Origin: Glandiceps talaboti
Taxonomy: Eukaryota; Hemichordata; Enteropneusta; Spengelidae
Length of the DNA: 35,000 nt
Direction: 5' to 3'
Assembly: GCF_964340395.1 (NCBI RefSeq)
Contig: NC_135557.1
Coordinates: 9,555,460-9,590,459 of the forward strand
Each line of letters starts with the position of its first letter. Positions within the stretch are counted from its first letter, which is position 1. Of the stretch, positions 1 to 11,491 are shown piece after piece. The notes under the pieces are model-generated. The model made no database searches. It worked only from the letters and a program-made list of their open reading frames with translations, and was not told the origin of the DNA. The position numbers were made by a program, and so were the translations under genes.

Positions 1-539
1 TTAAAGACACGCACAGGGGAAAAAACTGACTAAGGCTGTGGTCAGAATATATAGCTGGGGGAGGTGGGATCCCAACTAATGTTCGAAGCCACCCTTCGCG
101 CTCTCAAAACATGTCATACCCTCACCAAAATGAACAAAAATTTTTTTCGTAGCCTTCCTCCCCAGTATACATGTATTTAAATATATGTAATTATGCCGCA
201 CCCCACCCATACTTCTGGCATTCTAGTACTGTAAAGTTGAAGCACACTGCATTAAAGTAATTGTGACAATCGACTTCTGCTTCTATCCTTACATGACAAA
301 AACAGACTTCTACAGATACTAGATGTGGGCTTTGCAAACAAAAGTCCCATATTTGGCTTTAACCTGTATCTGGAGATACTTAGCCAGCATGGTTTTCTGG
401 TTCAATTTATTTTGGGCAGAGACTGCACCCCACATGAAATAGCTATTGAGGAAGGGTAGTGGGCATTTAAGTGTATGATATTCGCTTTGCTATCGACTGC
501 TTTATTCTTGAATGTATCGTAGATAAATAAAGTGAACGC
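1..539. other. Non-coding DNA, no feature recognised
   Basis: AT-rich single-copy-looking sequence. I see no convincing open frame with splice signals, no RNA gene and no strong repeat. Confidence 0.5.
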
Positions 540-2368
<1,829 letters not shown>

Positions 2369-2372
<4 letters not shown>

Positions 2373-2971
2373 ATTCTTCTTTCGCCAAGTAGAGTGCTCG
2401 ATCACCTTGGAGCGCTATCATACATAAAAATGAATGAAACGATTCCGATATTACATTGTGGATTTACACTACGGATCGTTTCACCAGAAGGATCGTCGTG
2501 TGTAATAGTAGGGTGTAATAGTAGTCGTTGGCTTTACATTCTGCTTTATGTACATAACTTATGTGTGTTCACTGACGGCTGTGTGTACACACACACAAAA
2601 AAAAATGAAAACAAAGGTTACGTATTATTAAGTAAGAACTTGTTAGCGTGCCGGCATTTACTGATTAATTCAGTTCTGCTGTTCAAGGTCGTTGATTTGT
2701 CGGCAGTTATAATAAAATATTTTCCCCAGAGACATCGTTTGGTAACATTTGAGTATGAGGAAGCTTGCTTGAGAACTGACCAGTGTATGCCGTATTTGGT
2801 TTTGCTGTCTTTTAGGTGCCATAAGTGTTTGCTGAGCGCACTGTCTTTCTCCCTGTGATCAAGTTTAAATGAAGACTTGTGGTTGTTAAACCTTTAAACC
2901 TGCTTTAGAATTCTGTGTCACTAACACCTATGTATGATTTGTGATCTTGGTTAGTGGTGACTGTTGCTTTG
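2369..2971. other. Non-coding DNA with an unconvincing 154-codon open frame
   Basis: A plus-strand frame of 154 codons (2394-2858) starts in the flank of the GA array. It has no recognisable domain, no signal peptide, no paralog elsewhere in the window and an unstructured composition. I treat it as chance. Confidence 0.4.
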
Positions 2972-3157
2972 TAAACAATGCTTTTTATGAGGCATTAAAG
3001 TGAGCTATAGTTTCATGGACAACATGGGTAAAATAATTAACGGTCACAACAAAGCCATACTTTCAAAAGCTAAGCAAACACAACAATGTACCTGTAACTG
3101 CAGGAAACCAAAGGAGTGCCCCCTCGCAGGAAAATGCCTCATAAAAGGCATTGTTTA
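2972..3157. repeat. Interrupted inverted repeat (MITE-like, 186 bp)
   Basis: 25-bp arms at 2972-2996 and 3133-3157 match at 24 of 25 positions when one is reverse-complemented. The left arm begins TAAACAATGC and ends GAGGCATT. A 136-bp spacer separates them. The size and terminal arms resemble a miniature inverted-repeat element, but I see no clear target-site duplication. A small foldback or structured RNA is the alternative. Confidence 0.55.
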
Positions 3158-3159
3158 GA

Positions 3160-3582
3160 ATTTACAGAGAACAGACACACTGACACACAGACTTAGGAGG
3201 AGATGTATTTAGGCATACGAACACAGACTCATTTGCATGGCAGTCACCCATCTTATCAATGAATATAGCGTTAAAATTTATTACGTTGATGCCGTGATGC
3301 ATTTTTAATGTACTCAGTAAACGACCGCTCGTGAGGTTTAATTTTGTTCAAATTAATATCAAATTCTTTCGTGGTCCCAGTTTTTGACCATCGGAAATTT
3401 CATGGTACCCTTCGCACCACCGAATATTTACACCTTCGTAAATTCAGACTGCAGCTTAAACGTGCAAGTGAGGACGATAGTATGGGACACGGGAGTAAAA
3501 CGCAGCATCGATTATGTACAAGCGTACAAAGTAAACGAGTACTCATGTGGTTTAACTTTCAAAATTGAAATTATTTAAACTC
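3160..3582. repeat. Diverged duplicated module, copy 2 (truncated)
   Basis: The module's 5' half repeats here: 'cttaggaggagatgta', 'tcatttgcatggcagtcacc', 'gtaaacgaccgctcgtgagg', and a 'cgtaaattcagact' block near 3437. The copy is cut off by the GA/GACA array at 3583. It is closer to copy 3 than to copy 1. Confidence 0.65.
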
Positions 3583-3609
3583 TCAAGAGAGAGAGGGAGA
3601 AAGAGACAG

Positions 3610-3647
<38 letters not shown>

Positions 3648-3699
3648 CAGAGAGACAGAGAGAGGGACAGAAAGAGGGAGAGAGAAAGAGAGACAGAGA

Positions 3700-3737
<38 letters not shown>

Positions 3738-3885
3738 AAGAGAGAGAGAGAGAAGACAGAGAGACAGAGAGAGGGACAGAAAGAGGGAGAGAGAAAGAGA
3801 GACAGAGAGGGAGAGAGAGGGGGAGAGAGGGAGGGATAGAAAGAGAGAGATAGACAGACAGACACACAGACAGACAGACAGACAG
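3583..3885. repeat. GA/GACA compound satellite
   Basis: Imperfect (GA)n with GACAGA and GGGA interruptions. A block of about 60 bp beginning 'gaagacagagagacagag' near 3643 recurs near 3752, so a higher-order repeat of about 109 bp is superimposed on the dinucleotide. The end turns into (CAGA)n near 3852-3885. Confidence 0.85.
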
Positions 3886-4711
3886 ACTTAGGAGGAGATA
3901 TATTAAGGCATACGAACACAGACTCATTTGCATGGCAGTCACCCATCTTATCACTGAATATAGCTTTAAAATCTTATTACGGTGATGCCGTGATGCATTT
4001 CAATGTACTCGGTAAACGACCGCTCGTGAGGTTTAATTTTGTTCAAAGTATTATCAAATTCCCCGTCCCCGTTTCTGACCATTGGGAATTACATGGTACC
4101 CTTCACACCACCGAATATTTACACTTCCGTAAATTCAGAGTGCAGCTTAAATGTGCAAATGGGGACGATAGTGTGACATGGCAGTAAAACCAACCGATTA
4201 TCTGAGAGATTTTTTTTCAAAAGATGGGTACCTAGAGAGCACCGAAGACCGAAGTAGTGTTAGAGGTACGTAGCTTCAACTTAGACGAGAAATATATTCT
4301 GGACAGGTCGCCCCAAACGAGTTACAGTAGACAGATCGATGAAATATTAAAACTATATGAAGTGAAATGAAATGGATGTGGACTTACCTACACTTGCCAA
4401 CACAGGTATGAAAGAAATGGGCGATTATGAACTGGATGTAATTGAAAATGCTGTTTCCTGTGACGTGTAATTGTTGGTTTGATATCGGTATCTATTTCAA
4501 TGACAACGTATCTGTTATACCATCAACAATAAGACAGAGAGGTCAGGTCAACTCACCTAAAATAGCTCAGAGTAAACTTTTCAATTTTACAGTTTTGCAT
4601 CATTGTAAATATAATTTACGATTTTGCCATTGTTGATGGTATTAATCGAAAAATACGTACCTTAAATAGACCAGAAATGATACATACATACACACACATA
4701 CATACATACAT

Positions 4712-4762
<51 letters not shown>

Positions 4763-4995
4763 CATACACATAGACAAAGAATAGACAGTCAGGACAGACA
4801 ATTATACAGACAGAGAATAGAGCTAGAATAAATTTAATGACATCAACACCATTACAATTGAGATATATATTAAATTCAACTGTGAATACAATTTCGAATT
4901 TTGAAATATCAACACTTGTTGTTGCATGTTCTCCACTTTATAACTCGACTGTCATGACATGACCTACACTGTATTCAATATTGAAATACAATTTT
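3886..4995. repeat. Diverged duplicated module, copy 3
   Basis: This copy carries the full series of landmarks seen in copy 1, from 'cttaggaggagatata' at 3888, through 'gtaaacgaccgctcgtgagg' near 4013 and 'ttttcaaaagatgggta' near 4206, to 'catcaacaccatta' near 4840. A (CATA)/(CAGA) microsatellite replaces a short CAGA patch of copy 1. Confidence 0.65.
4681..4762. repeat. (CATA)n-(CAGA)n compound microsatellite
   Basis: Short CATA units pass into about 12 CAGA units. In copy 1 the homologous place (about 1910-1955) has only a few scattered CAGA units, so the array expanded after the module duplicated. Confidence 0.9.
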
Positions 4996-7129
4996 TATTT
5001 TTTTCCTTTAAATTTCAATTTCCTACAAAAAGTCCAATGCTCTTCAAGAGCGACTTGATCAGGTCTGAATTCCACAAATAGGCACATTGTCTACCCCTCT
5101 CCCATCTCTAATTTTGCACACAGAACTCATGCTAAACCTTACATATTTTCCACAGCCTAAGAAAGGCGCCATCTAACGACGACGGGGCAAATGGATTTTT
5201 ATAAACACAAATATATTTTGCTTGAATGGAATTACGCATGCGTACTCCACGACACTCTCTTATGCAATGAAAAGAGGATTCTAGCATGGGTTTATGACTA
5301 TCGACTATAACATTAATTTGTTATTAAATTGCAATCAGAGAAGTTGATAAATGCCTATGTACTTTACCGATTACAGAAAAAAATATCATCAATTATAATG
5401 TTGAACATGAAGAATACAACTTTAATATATGTTTGACAAATACCAATACAGTTGACGAACATAAGTATACATGTAACCTAATAAATTGACGTTCATTAAC
5501 TAAAAGCAACATAAACTTTTTGAATAAGACATACATTTTACCATGAAAAAAACGGTTTTAAGACAAGTTTATTTTTTTTGAATACGAATATGATTGTATG
5601 GATGAAAAGTGTGTTGAATATTACAACATATGGCCTGCCATAATTGATCATATTAAATTGATATGTATTACTAAGGAAAGGCACAGACATCTAACACCCC
5701 CACCCCCATCCCCCACCACACACACACCTAACCTCACAGGACTACCTCTACTACATTATGTGCGCTATCGCGTAACTCACCTTTTTTTTTTAAATCACGC
5801 TCGTCTATGTTGGGCGAAAATTTAAATTGCAAATTGGGATAACATATATACTATAGTATTGTTTGTCCTTCGAGTCTACAGTTAAATTAAGCTAACCCTT
5901 ATTCCCGTAGAAATAAAAGAATGCTGAATTACTGTAAAGTACAATGCTTACTTCGTACAGACACTATTGCCTATGATCACAATGGTTGTACAAGCAAAGT
6001 CAAATGATGAAAAACTGTTAACAGCAGAACGACATAGTTGTAGTGTATGCACGCAACCTTCAAGCAATAACAGTTTGTTCTATTTTTACTACCGTGTTGT
6101 CATATTGATACAGTCATTCAAATGGCAAAACTTAGCATGATTAGAATTTCAAATCTCATTAGGCCTAAAAAAAAGTAATTGTTTGGTTCCGGTTACCAGA
6201 CCCTACCTAGCGTTTCACTGCAGAAAAAAAACACTTTTTTACGTACTTGAGAAAGAAAATAATAAAATCGTAAAACTTGTGAAGTCTCAAGAGAAACAGT
6301 GGATGCACTCTACAACATTTTTTTCCTATCTGTAATGGTTATAAATCCGATATGATGAAATAAACAACACAAAGACCATTTGGAAACAATGGAAAACCTA
6401 AACGAGACACTCACATATGAAAAATATGAAATAAAATGTTCAATGAACCACACATTTTTTTATTAGGACTTAGCAGTCGTTCAATTTCCTTTGCTTGCTG
6501 TCATTGCTATATGCGATAAGAGCGGTCATCAGGACACTTGTTTTGTCAGAAGTGGTGACGATATTGTCTCACTTTTCTCACTATTTATCAACAAGTAATG
6601 CGATGATTTAAATGATTCTTAGTAGAAAATATGGCGTCAAAGCGAAATATGATGCAGATGTGAACAGAATGTCGGGTTTCATGTTGCAACCATACCAATT
6701 TCATCCCTACTAATCATATTCAACCCCTGATATTCACCTATAGGATAGTAGCCATTGTTTTTAATGTTTTCCTTCCAAATAAGAGATGTTCACACTTGAA
6801 CTAAACGTTTGGCATTCACTTCGTGCGCTAGTTTGACCATTCTATCTAGTAGGCGACCCCCCCCCCCCCCAACCAAGTTGTAGGCCGCATGTAGTCCACA
6901 CACAATTACATGTACGTATACGCATTAGGTAACACATTCCTTACGAAGGGTATCAAACGGTAACCCCAATAGCCAAACAGAACTAAGAGAACTTACTTCT
7001 TCATCTCCGTATAAGGAGTGTCACTGATACCAGATTTAAACTGAATGCCTTCGAATTCCGTGGGTGTAAAATATTTAGACTTTCGTTCCTACACATAATA
7101 CTTGCTGCAATGCAACAGGACATATACAA
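4996..7129. other. Non-coding DNA, no gene seen
   Basis: AT-rich sequence with homopolymer runs, including a C run of about 14 near 6857. I found no exon with plausible splice sites, no tRNA and no repeat structure I can support. Confidence 0.5.
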
Positions 7130-7790
7130 TAATTTATGTTTGAAGTATGTCCCAAAATATATTGAATTTGAAACGTGCATTCTAAAGATGTATCCTAATT
7201 ACTGAAAATAAACAATTATGCAAATGAATCATTAAAACTGAACACCCACACTTAATCAAACATATGGTATATGTACGTTGTTATCATCAATGTATATACG
7301 TAATTATGTTAAATTTGCAGTGAACATTGTTAAGATGTCGCCTACTTACTGAAAAAAAAAACATATTAATAATGCAAATGATGAAACTAATCATCAAATT
7401 AATAAGCTGTATTATACACCATCATCTGAGTATCATGAGTGTGTGTATCAAATCATATAGGCTTTGTAAGTAGCATTCTTCATATAGAGGCTAATTACTT
7501 AAAACCATTAATTGTTGAAATGACTCATTGAAACTTAAAGGTACATCGACAAGCTTGTCAGGACATGTGCACTTAGTAGTAGTTATGGTTATGTACCGAA
7601 TTATATGGATTTGAAGTGTGCATTCTTAAGATATAGCTTATTTACCGAACATAGTAAATTATGCATTGTTAAAACAGTACAGGCTATATTACTAAACTTT
7701 ATGACACATGCACTTTGTTATCACCAATGTATGTACCAAATCATATTGAATTTGAAGCGTGCATTCTTAAGACTCTCAGTTATACTCCTC
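7130..7790. repeat. Degenerate tandem repeat, ~147-bp unit, about 4.5 copies
   Basis: A motif of the form 'gaatttgaagcgtgcatt' followed by 'taattactga' recurs near 7165, 7312, 7462, 7608 and 7750. Spacings measured on shared landmarks are 147, about 149, about 146 and 141 bp. Each unit also has an 'atcaccaatgtatgtacc'-like block upstream. Units are strongly diverged. The spacing is close to nucleosome-core length, which may be coincidence. Confidence 0.65.
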
Positions 7791-8162
7791 TCCATCTCAC
7801 CAGCATTGTTTCAACTGTTCTCTCAAGTCCAATTAATGGGACATGTTTCACACTATGAAAATGTTTGCAAATTCATCAATAGCCACAAATGAAACTGTGT
7901 ACATTATTTTTATCATTTCAATGACTGTCCCCATCTTGGTAACAGTTACAATGCAATTAACGTATAACCACATGTACTGCCATATGCCTAAGCCTATATC
8001 TATTATTCAGTAAATGATGTGTAAAATTGTCGATATCCTGACCAGGTCTTAGGCAAAGTTCATCGAGCTTTGTACCTATCTAACCCAAGACGTGAAGTGT
8101 GTTGTCACTTCATTTAACACTTATTCAGCACAGCATCTAAAATAATTGTAAAAGTACATAAT
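7791..8162. other. Non-coding DNA, nothing recognised
   Basis: No coding signal, RNA gene or repeat that I can support. Confidence 0.4.
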
Positions 8163-8272
8163 CGCATATATTTAGTAAGTATATCGCCTAATATATTTAG
8201 TAAGTATATCGTCTAATATATTTGGTAAGTATATCGTCATGTATATTTAGTAATTTAGTAAGTATATAGTTT
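8163..8272. repeat. 25-bp AT-rich minisatellite, array 1
   Basis: Four or so units of the form 'tttagtaagtatatcg' plus 'tctaatata', at 25-bp spacing (8171, 8196, 8221), with the last unit longer. The same unit makes the larger array at 9376-9635 and a two-unit remnant near 29246. Confidence 0.8.
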
Positions 8273-8612
8273 ATTGTATTAATATAACTATGTCGATGGC
8301 GCAGATCCAGCGATCTGATTGGTCTAGAGATCAAAATTAATTGGTCTAAAACAGTGATACATCAACAGTTGGCACGCGTCCAATTTTTGATGTGTACAAG
8401 TTGGAATCTATTTTATTTTCATCTGCTCGGGATTGTGTAGTTCGTAATGACAGTGAACTCTTCAAATTGTTAGAGGATCATTGTCTCACTACTCAAGACC
8501 CAATTATTCAGGTCTGACATCTAAATAAACATTTAAAAAACAAAACAATTATCGACTGCCCTTAATATTTTCCGGAGCAACGCCCTCATTGACAAGAACA
8601 AGAACATATCTG

Positions 8613-8635
8613 GACTGTCGACATTATCGACAGTC
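8613..8635. other. Perfect 9-bp stem-loop
   Basis: GACTGTCGA at 8613-8621 and TCGACAGTC at 8627-8635 enclose a 5-nt loop. It is a perfect short hairpin with no neighbouring gene to give it a role. It may be a chance palindrome or a remnant of a mobile element. Confidence 0.4.
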
Positions 8636-9375
8636 ATGGTGACAGGGACGACACTTGTTCACGAGCAGGGCATTTCTTTATTGATGGAAGTTATTTAAGA
8701 TAGAGAGGGGGGCTGAGAACATGGATATTTGTGTAGAAAGGCTGGAAAAGGGGCTTGTTACCAGGAAGGAATCCAATAAAAATAAAGAGAGGAGGAAAGA
8801 GAAAGAACAAAATACATGAAGATGATTTTTTTTTATTCTTTATAAATATCGACCAACAGACTCTCGTAGTTGCTATGAAAAGTAATGAAAAACAAAGAAA
8901 CTGCTGCCATGTTTGTCTTCTCACTGTGAGGAGTCACGAAACTTGCTGTACACCAACCATTTCAAATAATTGTTTGAGGCAAACAGGTGGTTTGTTCATA
9001 ACTGTACTGATTGTCTTTAAAACGAGTAGCAGATCAATCCAGTCACTGCACATTTGGAACGTGTATGCACGACACATTGCATTCACTCAGAATTGATACA
9101 CGTCAGATCAACTGTCTTGCAAAGTATATTTATTATTATGCAAAATGTACATATTCCAGGGAATCAAATAAAACCATAAAACATTAGTTCCTATAATGTT
9201 TTCGAATTGTTTTGATATACTGATAGAATAAAGACATAGATAAAGCACCCCTGGAGCTGGTATTGAAGTAGGTTTTTACCATTGAACACAATATATGAAC
9301 TCGCTATCGCTCGTGCATATATTTCGTTCACTATTCCAACCTTTTGGTATACCATCCGCAGAGTGGTTTATTACT
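8636..9375. other. Non-coding DNA, nothing recognised
   Basis: Contains open frames in both directions around 8690-9096 that look like chance products of AT-rich DNA: no domain, no splice context, no paralog in the window. Confidence 0.4.
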
Positions 9376-9635
9376 TAAGTATATTTAGTATGTATATCAT
9401 ATAATATATTTAGTAAGTATATCATGTAATATATTTAGTATGTATATCATATGATATATTTAGTAAGTATATATTAGTCTAATACATTTAGTAAGTATAT
9501 CGTCTTGCATAGTTAGTAAACACATCATCTAATTAGTGTATTTAGATAATATATCATCTATTATATTTAGTAACTATATAGCCTAGTGTGTTTAATAAGC
9601 TATCATCTGATATATTTCGTAAGTATGTCAACTAG
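9376..9635. repeat. 25-bp AT-rich minisatellite, array 2
   Basis: About ten diverging units of 'tatatttagtaagtatatca' plus a short spacer. It lies at the outer edge of the region downstream of lectin gene 1 that is duplicated near lectin gene 2, where a single relic unit can be seen near 17138. Confidence 0.8.
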
Positions 9636-9639
9636 TATA

Positions 9640-10530
9640 CTGTCAACCATGGAAGTGTTAAAATGTTGTATATATATCCACTCTAGGTAACAATAGACGC
9701 TGTCAATATCACACAAAGTCCAGCCCGCATTGAATCTTCTTACTTGTGTATACCTGCGAATGATGAACACATTACATATCAAACATTGTCTATATCGTGA
9801 TATTACAATGATAAACTTATTTTAAGATTTACCTATTAATATATTATCTAACTTGCGACGATGACATACAACAATTTCAATTATTTAAAATGCTGTTTAA
9901 CAAATTTTCGTTTCTATTATTCTATTCGACATAGCACTTTACATCTTTTGTATATTTCCAGTCTGGGACAGAAATCTTTATGATTGAAATAAACATTTCA
10001 GCTCTTCACTCACGCACGTCAAAGCGTAATTTCCGCCTAAGCATATCTGTTAAAAATACATACATGGTTTATGATTACGTAATTGTTCAGAGTATCCAAA
10101 TGCAATCTATATTTGGGTCACTTTAAGAGTATGTCCACCGTGTGTATAATAGCATTCAAAACTGAAACATGATTTTGGCAAGATGACTAAACGATTTCTC
10201 AATGAAAAACTTTTAATTTCAATTCATTTTAATAGAACGTTCTCGTTAATAATGCTTTTTTTTTCTCCCATAGGTATAAATATATGTTTGCAATAAAATA
10301 ATTCGCCAAATCCATTCCCTATTACAATCTTAGCAATGACTAAATTATTGAACTGAGCATCAACTTGGGAGAGCAACAATAACACCTTTGTGAATATATA
10401 ATGTCTAAAAAGTAGCATTACATCACAGTAACAGGTAGGTATTTTTCTTGTTTGAAGTTTAAAACGATTTTCACAGACTCGTGAGATTTGTTGACCGTTT
10501 CGCAGCATTTACCATAGCTTCAGCGGAATT
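9640..10530 (-). repeat. Duplicated 3' flank of lectin gene 1
   Basis: Non-coding sequence downstream of lectin gene 1 that matches the region downstream of gene 2 at about 17140-18125. Shared blocks are 'gtatacctg' with 'cattgtctatat' near 9750-9790, 'gggacag' with 'ataaacatttcagct' near 9963-10000, and 'aaggtgtt' with 'gttgctctcc' near 10365-10388. This shows that the lectin duplication was segmental rather than by retroposition. Confidence 0.65.
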
Positions 10531-10650
10531 TACGCGAATGTTTGTGAAAAACCCGTAAAAGCAAACACTGTCTTCTTCCCATGAACTCACTTATTATAAC
10601 ATGTATGCATACATAAATATATGTACATGTACGTAGTATTTATAAAAATA

Positions 10651-10824
10651 CACACATATGTACATACATACATGCTCGTAAGCACACACACACACACATA
10701 CACACACACATACATACATACATACATACATACATACATACATGCATGCATGCATGCATGCATACATACATACATACATACATACATACACACACACGCA
10801 CACATACATACATACATACATACA

Positions 10825-10856
<32 letters not shown>
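10651..10856. repeat. (CATA)n microsatellite
   Basis: About 200 bp of CATA units with CACA and CATG variants. It lies just beyond the apparent stop codon of lectin gene 1 in the direction of transcription. The corresponding place downstream of gene 2 has no array, so it expanded after duplication. Confidence 0.95.
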
Positions 10857-10857
<1 letters not shown>

Positions 10858-10902
10858 TCCAGGGTTTAGTGTAGGGATTGGAGGTTGTTTATATGCTGAA
10901 CA

Positions 10903-11163
10903 TTATTTGAATGCAAATGTTTGCCTAATATCTAATGGGATGATTATATGCAATCTATCACCACCCCTCCTAAGAGTGTTCAATGGTTTATGCATTTTAG
11001 TTCTTTTTCCTTTACCTGACGGTTTCTCACAAATGAAGCCACGCTTCTCGTTACACGTAGTATCATTCCATGTACATCCTGGGTCAGAGTAGAGCAGCGC
11101 ACAGTTTTCACCACGCTCTTCATAGTTATTGGGTTCACCAGGCCCCCAGTGATTGTAATTGAA
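10903..11163 (-). CDS. Lectin gene 1 exon 4 (C-terminal CTLD and tail)
   Basis: The acceptor TTTTAG precedes 11163 and the phase is 0. It encodes the EPN motif, GENC, CTWND and the final FICEK of the CTLD. Reading on, the frame closes with TAA at 10905-10903 after a Lys-rich tail that is not conserved in gene 2. The unconserved tail, and a GT at the same place in both paralogs, leave open that the coding exon ends at 11016. Confidence 0.8.
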   Translation of the reverse strand, partial: FNYNHWGPGEPNNYEERGENCALLYSDPGCTWNDTTCNEKRGFICEKPSGKGKRTKMHKPLNTLRRGGDRLHIIIPLDIRQTFAFK

Positions 11164-11458
11164 CTAAAACAATCAGAATTGGAAAATTAGATAATAACTA
11201 CCACATTATTTTACTTTGAATAAATATAGGAGGGTTTGGTATTGTGTAGTTTTATAAATTGCTTATAAAAGAATGGCATTAACAATTTGCTATAGTATTG
11301 TATGCATATATACATTTCAGTATAATTATCTAAAAGCAATATACACATTCGCCTACTGTATTTAACTCGGTTAAGATTTGTGTTTACCAAGTTCATTTTT
11401 AAAGCTGACGAAATGTTGGTTCACAGTGCAATCTAAGTAGACAAACCTGGTAAAGTTA

Positions 11459-11491
<33 letters not shown>

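Noticed and set aside
2394-2858. 154-codon plus-strand frame
   Set aside because: No domain, signal peptide or paralog. The start lies beside the GA array and the composition looks random.
8350-8700. Two consecutive ~53-codon open stretches on the plus strand without start codons, with a plausible-looking protein composition
   Set aside because: They lie in different frames, have weak or no splice sites (only CAG-GTCTGA after the first) and match no family I recognise. Stretches of this length are expected by chance in six frames.
10651-10856. Possible CRISPR-like regular repeats
   Set aside because: Simple tetranucleotide repetition without unique spacers, in a eukaryotic context.
10587-10869. 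Open frames of Met-Tyr-Val-Cys or His-Thr-Tyr-Ile repeats
   Set aside because: Translated CATA/TATG microsatellite. The same applies to 20164-20405, 31092-31745 and the N-terminal part of the frame at 31976-32749.
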